Source: Prochlorococcus sp. AG-347-I21
GTDB lineage: Bacteria; Cyanobacteriota; Cyanobacteriia; PCC-6307; Cyanobiaceae
Reading direction: 5' to 3'
Assembly: GCA_003279055.1 (NCBI GenBank)
Contig: QCBP01000001.1
Location: forward strand, 62,001-126,000
DNA length: 64,000 nt
The position numbers were made by a program, and so were the translations under genes. Position 1 is the first letter of the stretch. Each line of letters starts with the position of its first letter. Shown piece after piece: positions 11,068 through 18,361 of the stretch. Below the pieces are notes generated by a model. That model ran no database searches. It was given only the letters and a program-made list of their open reading frames with translations, and had not been told where the DNA came from.

Positions 11068-12843
11068 ATGCTAGCCTCTGCCCAGACAAGTAATTCTAAA
11101 TTGGCACAAATAAACAACAAGTTAACAGTTCAATCTCAATACTTCGCCGATGATTCTTGCGCCATAAGATCTCTGGATTGGGATCGCAGTAGATTTGATA
11201 TTGAATTTGGTTTAAGAAATGGGACTACTTACAATAGTTTTATTGTTAAAGGAGAAAAACTAGCAATAATTGATACTAGTCACGCAAAATTCGAAGAATT
11301 ATGGTTTGAAGAATTATTAAAAGAGGTAAATCCACAAGAAGTGGATTATCTAATTACAAGCCATACAGAGCCTGATCATTCTGGTTTAATAGGTAATCTT
11401 CTAGAATTAAACAAAAATATCACAGTAGTAGGATCAAAATTAGCCCTTAAGTTTATTGAAGACCAAATACATGTTCCCTTTAAGCGACTAGAAGTTAAAA
11501 GTGGAGAGTTTTTAAATCTCGGAATTAATCCTAGTAGCGGTTTAGAACATAATATTGAATTTATAAGCGCACCAAATTTACATTGGCCAGATACAATTTT
11601 TTCATATGACCACAGCACTCATGTTCTCTACACATGCGATGCATTTGGACTCCATTATTGTTCTGATGAATTTTATGACACTGATCAAAAAGAAATATAT
11701 GATGATTTTCGTTTTTATTACGATTGCCTAATGGGTCCAAACGCTAGAAGCGTTCTGCAGGCAATTAAAAGAATAGATAAGCTACCTGAATTAAAAACAA
11801 TAGCTGTAGGTCATGGGCCTTTGCTTCATAATCAAGTTAATTTTTGGAAAGGAAAATATCAAGAATGGAGTAGCAATAAAAGCAAAGGTAATGATTTTGT
11901 AGCAGTCTGCTATATCAGCGACTATGGTTATTGTGATCGACTAAGTCAAGCGATATCTCATGGAATAAGCAAAGCAGATGCTCAGGTTCAGTTAATTGAT
12001 TTAAGATCTTCTGACCCCCAAGAATTAACAAGTTTAATTTCAGAGTCAAAAGCAGTAGTCATCCCCACATGGCCAGTAGATTCAGATAATGAATTAAAAG
12101 AATCTCTTGGTACTTTATTTGCAGCACTAAAATCAAAACAATTTACAGCTGTCTATGATGCATTTGGTGGGAATGATGAACCAATAGATTCTTTAGCAAA
12201 TAAGTTAAGAGAACTTGGTCAAAAAGAAGCTTTCTCTCCTTTAAGAGTTAAAAAAATTCCAGATCCCATTGTTTATCAACAATTCGAAGAAGCTGGAACT
12301 GACTTGGGTCAATTGATCAATAAAAAGAAGAATATTGCCTCTATGAAGAGCCTTGATTCAAATTTAGATAAAGCTTTAGGAAGATTAAGTGGAGGATTAT
12401 ATGTAGTTACAGCTAGCCAAGGGGAAGGTTCGACATTTAGACAAAGTGCAATGGTTGCAAGTTGGGTTAGTCAAGCAAGCTTTTCTCCACCAGGTATTAC
12501 AGTTGCAGTTGCAAAAGATAGAGCCATTGAATCATATATGCAAGTTGGGGAAGGTTTTGTTGTGAATATCTTGAGAGAAGATAACTATCAAAAAATGTTC
12601 AGACATTTTTTAAAGAGATTTGCTCCTGGAGCTGATAGATTTGCAGATGTTGATGTAATTAGCAACATCGCTGAAGGAGGACCAGTTCTCTCAGATTCAC
12701 TCGCCTTCTTAGATTGTAAAGTTAGTTCCAGACTAGAGACTCCAGACCATTGGATAATTTATGGAATTGTTGAAAATGGTAATGTTTCTGATTTATCATG
12801 TAAGACAGCAGTTCATCACAGAAAAGTTGCTAATCACTATTAG
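11068..12843 (+). CDS. flv3: Flavodiiron protein Flv3-type (oxygen photoreduction)
   Basis: Cyanobacterial Flv1/Flv3 pass electrons from the acceptor side of photosystem I to oxygen, giving water. This 591-residue protein has the three expected modules: a metallo-beta-lactamase diiron domain (about 35-265), a flavodoxin domain (about 280-420) and a C-terminal flavin-reductase domain (about 430-591). The diiron ligands are intact (SHTEPDHSG, His99/Glu101/Asp103/His104), which is why I call it Flv3 and its partner Flv1. The last codons (AATCACTAT TAG) form the left attachment core of the inserted element, so the stop is TAG here, whereas the displaced copy at 18380 reads TAA. It would normally sit directly upstream of flv1. 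Confidence 0.9.
   Translation: MLASAQTSNSKLAQINNKLTVQSQYFADDSCAIRSLDWDRSRFDIEFGLRNGTTYNSFIVKGEKLAIIDTSHAKFEELWFEELLKEVNPQEVDYLITSHTEPDHSGLIGNLLELNKNITVVGSKLALKFIEDQIHVPFKRLEVKSGEFLNLGINPSSGLEHNIEFISAPNLHWPDTIFSYDHSTHVLYTCDAFGLHYCSDEFYDTDQKEIYDDFRFYYDCLMGPNARSVLQAIKRIDKLPELKTIAVGHGPLLHNQVNFWKGKYQEWSSNKSKGNDFVAVCYISDYGYCDRLSQAISHGISKADAQVQLIDLRSSDPQELTSLISESKAVVIPTWPVDSDNELKESLGTLFAALKSKQFTAVYDAFGGNDEPIDSLANKLRELGQKEAFSPLRVKKIPDPIVYQQFEEAGTDLGQLINKKKNIASMKSLDSNLDKALGRLSGGLYVVTASQGEGSTFRQSAMVASWVSQASFSPPGITVAVAKDRAIESYMQVGEGFVVNILREDNYQKMFRHFLKRFAPGADRFADVDVISNIAEGGPVLSDSLAFLDCKVSSRLETPDHWIIYGIVENGNVSDLSCKTAVHHRKVANHY
12832..12842 (+). repeat. Left attachment core (attL) inside the flv3 3' end
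   Basis: AATCACTATTA covers the last codons of flv3 and the first two bases of its stop. The same 11 bases occur at 18380. Upstream of the core the sequence is flv3 coding (AGAAAAGTTGCT); downstream it is element sequence (GATCTTACTTTTGACGAC). Integration therefore leaves flv3 full length. Confidence 0.8.
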
Positions 12844-12909
12844 ATCTTACTTTTGACGACTACACTGTAAAAACGTAGTTATAGCAACGATAACATAAGT
12901 CATAATCAT

Positions 12910-12989
12910 AGTTGAAAATGAGTTGAAAAAATGTTATACTGGTCATAACCAGAGGGTTATTTTTTGTTTTCAGTTGAAAATTAGTTGAA
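12910..12989 (+). repeat. Left-end tandem AGTTGAAAAT repeats, likely integrase arm sites
   Basis: AGTTGAAAATGAGTTGAAA occurs at 12910-12928, and a variant (AGTTGAAAATTAGTTGAA) at 12972-12989. The first 19 bases recur exactly near the right end at 18325-18343. Direct repeats placed near both ends of an element are typical arm-type binding sites of tyrosine recombinases; the role is inferred. Confidence 0.55.
12945..12965 (+). terminator. Probable rho-independent terminator after flv3
   Basis: ATAACC-AGAG-GGTTAT forms a 6-bp stem with a four-base loop, followed at once by five T. It lies about 100 bases after the flv3 stop, inside the element's left end. It would stop flv3 transcripts before the integrase gene. 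The short stem makes this moderate confidence. Confidence 0.5.
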
Positions 12990-13085
12990 TTCCGATCCCC
13001 TCATCTATGCACTGGTTGAGATTCACGTAGCTAGTCCAACCATAACCAGTACAAGCACACGCATCCTGATGGTTAACTGCATACC

Positions 13086-13115
13086 CAAGCACTTGGTTAA
13101 GTAGTTGCCTGATTC
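13086..13115 (+). repeat. 30-bp spacer repeat, copy 1 (before the integrase gene)
   Basis: This 30-bp segment (CAAGCACTTGG ... CCTGATTC) is identical to 14612-14641. It ends five bases before the integrase ATG. A wider 29-base block starting at 13071 matches 16200-16228 with three differences. It may be a shared promoter or leader; the function is not known. Confidence 0.75.
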
Positions 13116-13120
13116 TAGAA

Positions 13121-14599
13121 ATGACACCACCTGACATCAAAGACATTGAAGCAATTACCAAGTTGGTAGATAAAGATGGATATGATCCAGAAGACTTGGT
13201 TGCGGTATTACATGCACTCAATGCCATTAAGAGAAACAACAAGAAGAAGGAAGAAGAAGAGGCAAAGCAAGAGAACAAGATATTTCTAGACAAAGAGTTC
13301 GTCTATGAAACAAGAGAAGATGTCTATATCTACAGAGACAATAGAACTAAGAAGAAGGGATACTACATCAGGATCTATGACGCTAAGAAGAGGTCACACT
13401 GGTCTAAGTCGCTAAAGACAACTAACCGTCTGCAAGCAATGACTTTGGCAGAACAGATCTATGCAGAACGTAAAGGACGGATGGCAATAGGTGTTCGTCC
13501 AGTGTCAATCACAGCAAAGGATTTAGTGAAGTTATACCAACAGGAACGTCGTAAGGAATTGACTAACATTCCACATCAAGGCATCACACCTAAGTCGCTA
13601 GACAAGTTATGCAGTGACATCAAGCATTGGGAGAAATACATCAGTGCGAAAGGTTACACCAACACTAATTTGGAAGACATCCCAAGAGAACTAGGTCAGC
13701 AGTTTGGACTATGGATTAAAGAACAGAAGAAGGCAAACGGTAAGGATAAACAAGCTAGAAACAACTACACCATTAACCAGACTATTGCTGCAGTTAAGAA
13801 GATGTATAGGACAGTTGGCATAGACCAGAACTACATCACACTGGCAGAGTTGCCTAACTTCAAGTATCTGAAAGTTAATCGTGAGAACAAACCATCAAGA
13901 GACGTTTTAACAAGAGATGAATTCACTGCAGTTTCCAAGTGGATCCAATACCACTACTGCAATGAGAAAGGTATTGATGAGAATGAGTTAATCAAGCGTA
14001 GGGTCTATGGACTTGTCTTTACCATGCATCATTACATGGGTTGTCGTCCTAAAGAAATGTTGGCAATGAAGTGGAGTGACATCAGCATCAACCGTAATGA
14101 CGACAAGAGAGGTAAGGAGGTCAATCGTCTTATCCATATACCTGCAGAGAACTCAAAGACTGGACGCAGTAGAGACATCATTTCACCGATTGCACCACAG
14201 TTAGCAAGACTAGTGAAGTGGTATAGAAAATTAGGGTTTGAAGTAAACGAAAAGAGTGACCAATTTGTATTTCCAAGACTGACACTATCAAGTCTTAATA
14301 AAAACATACCAACGTCAGATGTTGCATGGAGCAAGAGACTTAAGAAGGTGATAGAAGGTGCAGATAAAGACGGTTTCATAGAACTCAATGGACGTGTCAT
14401 CACAAACTATTCAGCAAGACACCACCATATAACTGAAGCAATCATGAGAGGAGTTGATATCTATGACATTTCACTAAACTGTGGAACCGATATCAACTAC
14501 ATTCAAAAGACCTACTCTCATGTAACTGTTCAGATGAGGTCTAAGGACATCACTAAAGGATTAGGTGTTCATAGACTATATGAACCAATCACTGAGTAG
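13121..14599 (+). CDS. Tyrosine recombinase / integrase
   Basis: This 492-residue protein has a lysine/glutamate-rich N-terminal region, an arm-binding-like segment (YYIRIYDAKKRSHWSKSLKT, about 81-100, resembling the N-terminal domain of phage-type integrases), a SAM-like core-binding domain (about 130-235) and a C-terminal catalytic domain. Catalytic residues visible are Arg309 (MGCRPKEML), Lys346 in the SKTGRSR turn, Arg433 (SARHHH) and the nucleophile Tyr465 (KTYSHV). The usual His of HxxR appears to be Tyr430 (YSAR), a known type of variation. It lies 280 bases from attL, as expected for an integrase beside its own attachment site. It should cut the AATCACTATTA core region; that link is inferred from position. 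Confidence 0.88.
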   Translation: MTPPDIKDIEAITKLVDKDGYDPEDLVAVLHALNAIKRNNKKKEEEEAKQENKIFLDKEFVYETREDVYIYRDNRTKKKGYYIRIYDAKKRSHWSKSLKTTNRLQAMTLAEQIYAERKGRMAIGVRPVSITAKDLVKLYQQERRKELTNIPHQGITPKSLDKLCSDIKHWEKYISAKGYTNTNLEDIPRELGQQFGLWIKEQKKANGKDKQARNNYTINQTIAAVKKMYRTVGIDQNYITLAELPNFKYLKVNRENKPSRDVLTRDEFTAVSKWIQYHYCNEKGIDENELIKRRVYGLVFTMHHYMGCRPKEMLAMKWSDISINRNDDKRGKEVNRLIHIPAENSKTGRSRDIISPIAPQLARLVKWYRKLGFEVNEKSDQFVFPRLTLSSLNKNIPTSDVAWSKRLKKVIEGADKDGFIELNGRVITNYSARHHHITEAIMRGVDIYDISLNCGTDINYIQKTYSHVTVQMRSKDITKGLGVHRLYEPITE

Positions 14600-14611
14600 C
14601 TACAAACTACA

Positions 14612-14641
14612 CAAGCACTTGGTTAAGTAGTTGCCTGATTC
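14612..14641 (+). repeat. 30-bp spacer repeat, copy 2
   Basis: It is identical to 13086-13115 and lies 13 bases after the integrase stop and 32 bases before the 57-residue ORF. Its last 10 bases and the next 11 (14631-14651) recur exactly at 18131-18151, after the methyltransferase gene. Confidence 0.75.
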
Positions 14642-14673
14642 AAATCCACACACAGCCTAAAGTCACCCAACCA

Positions 14674-14847
14674 ATGATCAAGATCTCTATTCAATACATG
14701 AATGATCAACAACGTTGGTTGCATTATCAGATCAAACATAATGAAGCAGATGCCTATAGAACAGCAAAGGGTAGAGCAGTTAGAACAAAGAAACGACACC
14801 GCCTAATTGACAGCAGTGGAAGACTACTAGATTTAATTGAACCTTAA
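14674..14847 (+). CDS. Small basic protein of 57 residues, unknown
   Basis: An ATG at 14674 opens a 57-residue frame ending at TAA 14845-14847. The product begins MIKISIQYMNDQQRWLHYQ and is rich in Arg/Lys in the middle (AKGRAVRTKKRHR), so nucleic-acid binding is plausible. It is too short for motif assignment. Support for reality: it lies on the element's single coding strand, follows spacer-repeat copy 2, and its stop is directly followed by another shared repeat (14849-14873). I do not recognise the family. Confidence 0.5.
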   Translation: MIKISIQYMNDQQRWLHYQIKHNEADAYRTAKGRAVRTKKRHRLIDSSGRLLDLIEP

Positions 14848-15313
14848 GAACGTCAACTATGAACTCATCCATGTTCATGGTTTTATGTACTGATCTACTT
14901 AACCTGACTTGAGGATGAGTGCTTGCAAGAATCAGTTGGATGAGTAACCACAAGCTATGCAACACACTACCAATACACAAAGTGATATTCATTGCTACGA
15001 CTTAAATAATGTCTATTTAAAGGGGTTGCTGTCACCATCTAAGGGTGCAGTGCATTAGCAAAACTACACAGAAGCATAAATGTAAATACAAACAATATAA
15101 ATAACTTTTGCTATTGAAGATTGAGTGAATTACGGTGACCGTGTGGTGACATCTAGAAGGGTTCATCTCATAGGTAGTAGGGGATTGCTGTAGGTAAAAA
15201 TAAAACTTATCTCAATCAGATATGTGCGGAGCATCCGCACGAAGTCCGCAGGACTTCCGCATTGATATCAACTCAAAATAAACCACACAGCTACAACTTA
15301 CAGAACCAGATAT
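14848..15313. other. Non-coding region with origin-like elements, upstream of the HUH gene
   Basis: These 466 bases hold no convincing gene. They contain, in order: a 25-bp repeat (14849-14873) found again inside the methyltransferase gene; near-repeats GGGGTTGCTGT (15022) and GGGGATTGCTGT (15180); the palindrome CGGTGACCG around 15133-15141 followed by a second GGTGAC at 15145-15150; and a GC-rich double-hairpin array at 15224-15261. The concentration of iteron-like words and hairpins directly in front of a Rep-like gene suggests a replication origin. Confidence 0.55.
15224..15261 (+). repeat. Tandem hairpins with three TCCGCA words phased at 11 bp
   Basis: GTGCGGA-GCA-TCCGCAC (15224-15240) is a perfect 7-bp stem with a GCA loop. 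It is directly followed by GAAGTCC-GCA-GGACTTC (15241-15257), again a perfect 7-bp stem with a GCA loop. The hexamer TCCGCA starts at 15234, 15245 and 15256, exactly 11 bases apart. The third copy can alternatively pair with TGCGG at 15225-15229, enclosing the second hairpin. This is the most GC-rich spot in the spacer and lies 53 bases before the HUH-type gene. It looks like a nick or binding site; the role is inferred. Confidence 0.7.
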
Positions 15314-15973
15314 ATGTATCTAACCGATAGTGATGCCTACTTAAAAACAGTAGAAGAGAATAGTCACATCAATACAATGAAACGTCTTATTACAAGTCGT
15401 GCATTGAGTTGGAAACCAAAGTATTTTGTCACTTGCTTCTATGGACGCAGTACAGATGGAGGTTACCTAACACCTGATGCTTACAGAAAAAGATTTGATA
15501 GAGGACAGGTTAAGAACACTCATGGATTCATACGAGGACACATCCATAAATGCTTTGGTCAAGTGCCTATGTTTTGGACTATAGAGAGACATGAAGATAG
15601 GCATCATCCACTGTGGGGTGACATGAAAGGTGCATTTCATAGTCACCTCTATCTTGGAGAGATAGATGAACTAGCTATTGATCACCCAACCAATTATTTG
15701 AAGGCACTGTATTTCAAGAGGGATTACTTTGGAGCGACAATAAATAGCAATAGGACAAATGGCGACAATCTCAAGTTACTCCTATTAGATACATGCCTTA
15801 GACAGTCCAAGTGGATAGGATTATATCCCTCTTCACTAGACATTCAAATCATCAACTCTGCTGAAGAGTTGAGGACTTTGCACTATGGACTAAAGCAAGT
15901 AAAACAAGAGGATGACTTGAACAATGTGATTGATTGGGATCGCTCAGATTTAAAAAAACAGACTAAGGAGTAG
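15314..15973 (+). CDS. Probable HUH endonuclease replication initiator (Rep-like)
   Basis: The 219-residue protein shows, in the right order, the three motifs of rolling-circle Rep proteins. PKYFVTCFYG (about 35-44) fits motif 1, GAFHSHLYLGEI (His109-Ser110-His111) fits the metal-binding HUH motif 2, and LHYGLKQ with Tyr191 and Lys194 fits the YxxK nucleophile of motif 3. Such enzymes nick one strand at a hairpin origin and stay bound through the Tyr. A hairpin array lies just upstream. No helicase domain is present. Alternatives are a relaxase or IS200-like transposase; the size and the motif spacing favour a Rep. Expected role: replication or strand transfer of the excised element. The assignment rests on motifs seen by eye. 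Confidence 0.62.
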   Translation: MYLTDSDAYLKTVEENSHINTMKRLITSRALSWKPKYFVTCFYGRSTDGGYLTPDAYRKRFDRGQVKNTHGFIRGHIHKCFGQVPMFWTIERHEDRHHPLWGDMKGAFHSHLYLGEIDELAIDHPTNYLKALYFKRDYFGATINSNRTNGDNLKLLLLDTCLRQSKWIGLYPSSLDIQIINSAEELRTLHYGLKQVKQEDDLNNVIDWDRSDLKKQTKE

Positions 15974-15978
15974 AACAC

Positions 15979-16173
15979 ATGAAGACATCAACTAGAAGTT
16001 TTTGTTGGTCAAAGTCAAGAAGGAATGCAGATGCTTTTGAGTTAGTAGATGACTTAGCAGAGACACTTAATCTCACTAAGGCAGACACTCTAAGTTATGT
16101 GGTTCGTAACTACACAGTCTTGAAGAATAAAGAGAGATTAAGAGAGATGCAAGAACTAGGTTTAGGCAATTGA
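15979..16173 (+). CDS. 64-residue protein, possible ribbon-helix-helix regulator
   Basis: It starts five bases after the HUH gene stop, so the two are probably co-transcribed and coupled. The protein begins MKTSTRSFCWSKSRRNADAF, followed by helices with DLAETLNLTKADTLSYVVRNY. A basic strand followed by a helix ending in a T-K-A-D-x-L-like turn and a second helix resembles ribbon-helix-helix DNA-binding proteins such as copy-number repressors. The stop lies inside a 32-base block (16169-16200) that is repeated with one mismatch in the methyltransferase gene. The fold call is tentative. Confidence 0.5.
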   Translation: MKTSTRSFCWSKSRRNADAFELVDDLAETLNLTKADTLSYVVRNYTVLKNKERLREMQELGLGN

Positions 16174-16215
16174 GCCAGTACCAACTCAACCAACCTCAAG
16201 GTCAACTGAATACCA

Positions 16216-16245
16216 AAGCACTTGGTTATACCACTCACGTGATTC
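16216..16245 (+). repeat. Degenerate spacer repeat, copy 3
   Basis: AAGCACTTGGTTA (16216-16228) matches the core of the 30-bp spacer repeat and is followed by a diverged tail ending in GTGATTC. With its upstream flank (16200-16228) it matches 13071-13099 in 26 of 29 positions. It lies 18 bases before the 51-residue ORF. Confidence 0.6.
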
Positions 16246-16262
16246 ACACACACACTTAAGCA

Positions 16263-16418
16263 ATGTCATCATCACTTGATCACAACACTAAGCAAAGAAT
16301 TGCAAAGGCGTTGAAACAATTACCTTACAAGCAAAGCGAGAAAGACTTTATCAACACTGCAATTGATAAGCATCTGGAGGAACTCTACAAGTCACGGGAT
16401 CTTAAGCAAAGAGTTTAG
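16263..16418 (+). CDS. 51-residue protein, unknown
   Basis: An ATG at 16263 opens a 51-residue frame ending with TAG at 16416-16418. The product begins MSSSLDHNTKQRIAKALKQL and then reads as charged amphipathic helices (YKQSEKDFINTAIDKHLEEL). The pattern of a short polar start and two helices could fit a ribbon-helix-helix or antitoxin-like protein, but I cannot assign it. It is preceded by spacer-repeat copy 3, as other genes of this element are, which supports it being real. Confidence 0.45.
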   Translation: MSSSLDHNTKQRIAKALKQLPYKQSEKDFINTAIDKHLEELYKSRDLKQRV

Positions 16419-16582
16419 TCATATTAAAAACGAAAGATACTATAAACCTACAAAGGTTTCATGGACACCTCGCATTTGAAAACGCACTTTCAATTACAGT
16501 TGTTTTTAAAAAATTTTCAGCTGGTATGAACTCAAGCAAGGTTGTGCAATTTTTACACATGCTCATACAATGAGTGTGATTC

Positions 16583-18121
16583 ATGTACATACCCACGCAA
16601 CCTATGGAATTAGTAGATATCCCAGTTGCAGACATCAAGGTATTAAACAGACTTAGGAAAACTGATCCTCATAAGATTGGAGAATTAGCAGAGAGCATAA
16701 GAGATATAAATTTACTGCATCCTATTGCAGTTGCAGAGAAAGACGATCACTATGTCCTACTCTCAGGCGAGCATAGGTTATCTGCATTCAAGCTTCTAGA
16801 GAGACCAACCATCCCATGTGTTGTTCGTGAGAATAACCCACTCATCAATCAACTAGTGGAGGTGTCTGAAAACTTATGTTCAAACAGATTGAACGCTATA
16901 GAAGAAAGCAATGCCATTGTAATGAGAGAGCAGATATTAATTAAATTAGGAAGGAAGGCAGTAGTAGGAAGTAACCAATACACAGAAGGCAAAATCACTA
17001 ACGCTGAACTTAGTAATCAACTAGGGATTAGTCGTCGTGTTTATCAATATAAGAAGCAAGTAGCAAACATCAATCCAAAGGTGCAGGCAATGTTAGGCGA
17101 GACAAAGTTTGCTAACAGCATGATGGACATGGTGAAGTTATCCAAGCAAACTGTTGCAGTCCAGAAGGCAGTCGCTCAGATTCTAGTAGCTAGTCCAACC
17201 ACAACCTTTAAACAAGCATTCATCACAGCAAAATTGAGATTGATACCTGATGCTTGGAGTGAGGAGAACAGGAAGTTAAGAGAGGAGATACAGTTACCAA
17301 AATCCATCATGAAGTTTGATCGCAAGAAGGACAAACTCAATGACATCTGTAGGACAGTTTCACACAATGAAGAATTAAGACGACCCAAGAAGAAAGCACT
17401 GTTTGGAACCAATGTCGTTAGTAATTACACAATGCTTCCAGAACATAGTCGTTGGTTCATAAAGTATTTCAGCAACGAAGGTGATTTGATTTGTGATAAC
17501 ACGTGCGGACGTGGAACCAATATCATTGCAGGTGCTTATGAGAAACGAAAGGTCATAGGATTTGATCTGAACAAAAACAACTTGGACTGCATCAAGGAGG
17601 CACTGGACAACTACATTGAGCCAGTACAAACTCAACCAACCTCAAGTGAAAACGTCAACTATGAACTCATCCATGATTGTGGTGTAGAGATGGTCAAGTT
17701 TAAAGAAGCTAGTAACATGATTGACCTATTCATTAACGACATCCCTTACATACTGTCTGCTGAAAAATATACTGATGACCCAAGAGACCTATGCAACATA
17801 AAAGACTTAGATGGTTTCTATGAAAGGGTTGAGGTGATGATGAAGAATATGAAACGACTTATCAAGACATCTAATTATGAGGAAGGTGTAATCAAACCAA
17901 TAATCATGAAAGTTGGAAGTCAGAGAAGAGGTAACAAAGGACTAATGACAATGGACACTGATATTGAGATGATTGGACGAAAGATTGGACTGACACTGCA
18001 TGACAAGATTATCAATGAACTTAGACCCTCTATGCAGTCCTACATCATTAACACCTCATTTCAAAAACGTTTCACAATGAAGATCATGGAAACCAATTTA
18101 ATTTTCGTGAAATATGAATAG
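16583..18121 (+). CDS. ParB-like N-terminal domain fused to a DNA methyltransferase-like domain
   Basis: Residues 9-85 form a ParB/Srx-type domain: VDIPVADIKV, then IGELAESIRDINLLHPIAV and LLSGEHRLSAF with the GEHR nucleotide-binding box at 62-65. Residues about 140-165 (AELSNQLGISRRVYQYKK) look like a helix-turn-helix. The C-terminal part (about 275-512) resembles N4/N6-adenine or cytosine methylases. DNTCGRGTN (305-313) corresponds to the AdoMet-binding FxGxG motif, GFDLNKNN to the acidic turn, and NDIPY (385-389) stands where DPPY is expected. Fusions of this kind occur in phages and mobile elements and may mark or protect the element's DNA. The Ile in the catalytic motif leaves activity uncertain. 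Confidence 0.75.
   Translation: MYIPTQPMELVDIPVADIKVLNRLRKTDPHKIGELAESIRDINLLHPIAVAEKDDHYVLLSGEHRLSAFKLLERPTIPCVVRENNPLINQLVEVSENLCSNRLNAIEESNAIVMREQILIKLGRKAVVGSNQYTEGKITNAELSNQLGISRRVYQYKKQVANINPKVQAMLGETKFANSMMDMVKLSKQTVAVQKAVAQILVASPTTTFKQAFITAKLRLIPDAWSEENRKLREEIQLPKSIMKFDRKKDKLNDICRTVSHNEELRRPKKKALFGTNVVSNYTMLPEHSRWFIKYFSNEGDLICDNTCGRGTNIIAGAYEKRKVIGFDLNKNNLDCIKEALDNYIEPVQTQPTSSENVNYELIHDCGVEMVKFKEASNMIDLFINDIPYILSAEKYTDDPRDLCNIKDLDGFYERVEVMMKNMKRLIKTSNYEEGVIKPIIMKVGSQRRGNKGLMTMDTDIEMIGRKIGLTLHDKIINELRPSMQSYIINTSFQKRFTMKIMETNLIFVKYE
17615..17675 (+). repeat. Segment of the methyltransferase gene shared with two element spacers
   Basis: Bases 17615-17646 match 16169-16200 with one mismatch in 32. 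The neighbouring bases 17651-17675 match 14849-14873 exactly over 25. In the protein they encode the linker between motif I and motif IV (residues about 345-365, Gln/Thr/Ser-rich). The spacer copies lie exactly at the ends of the 57- and 64-residue ORFs. Confidence 0.75.
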
Positions 18122-18324
18122 GTTGAGGCATTGCCTGATTCAAATCCACACGTAGCCATATCTAACCCAACCAAACCTCAGTTGAAAGTTCATCTGTTAT
18201 CAACGCAACCTTACTAGAAGGAAACCGCACAAGATAGTCAAGAACATAGGTTACACCATGTATTTCAGTGCGTTATACTAGTGCCACAAGACGAGTTTTT
18301 AGACTGCTGAAAGTTTATGCACAG

Positions 18325-18343
18325 AGTTGAAAATGAGTTGAAA
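18325..18343 (+). repeat. Right-end tandem AGTTGAAAAT repeat, likely integrase arm site
   Basis: AGTTGAAAATGAGTTGAAA is identical to 12910-12928 near the other end. It lies 19 bases inside the right half of the terminal inverted repeat. Confidence 0.55.
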
Positions 18344-18361
18344 GTTTATATGACACCTGTG

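Larger units (their letters stand above)
12844..13120. other. Element left-end non-coding region
   Basis: About 277 bases separate the flv3 stop from the integrase start. They hold the left half of the rebuilt attP inverted repeat (12849-12860), the AGTTGAAAAT repeats, a probable terminator, a 21-bp segment at 13027-13047 that recurs with one mismatch inside the methyltransferase gene (17186-17206), and the first copy of the 30-bp spacer repeat (13086-13115). No convincing gene is seen on either strand. Confidence 0.6.

Noticed and set aside
12970-13293. Reverse-strand frame of 107 codons at the start of the element
   Set aside because: It overlaps the integrase start and the attachment-end region, has no domain, and its amino-acid pattern mirrors the Glu/Lys-rich integrase N-terminus on the other strand.
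14032-14403. Reverse-strand frame of 123 codons inside the integrase gene
   Set aside because: The integrase frame has the catalytic motifs; the opposite frame is a shadow without features.
14780-14992. Reverse-strand frame of 70 codons in the element spacer
   Set aside because: It crosses the 57-residue ORF and a repeat, and shows no motif; the + strand is the coding strand throughout the element.
15224-15257. Double hairpin as a transcription terminator
   Set aside because: There is no T-run after either stem and the pair stands before a gene, so an origin or binding-site role fits better.
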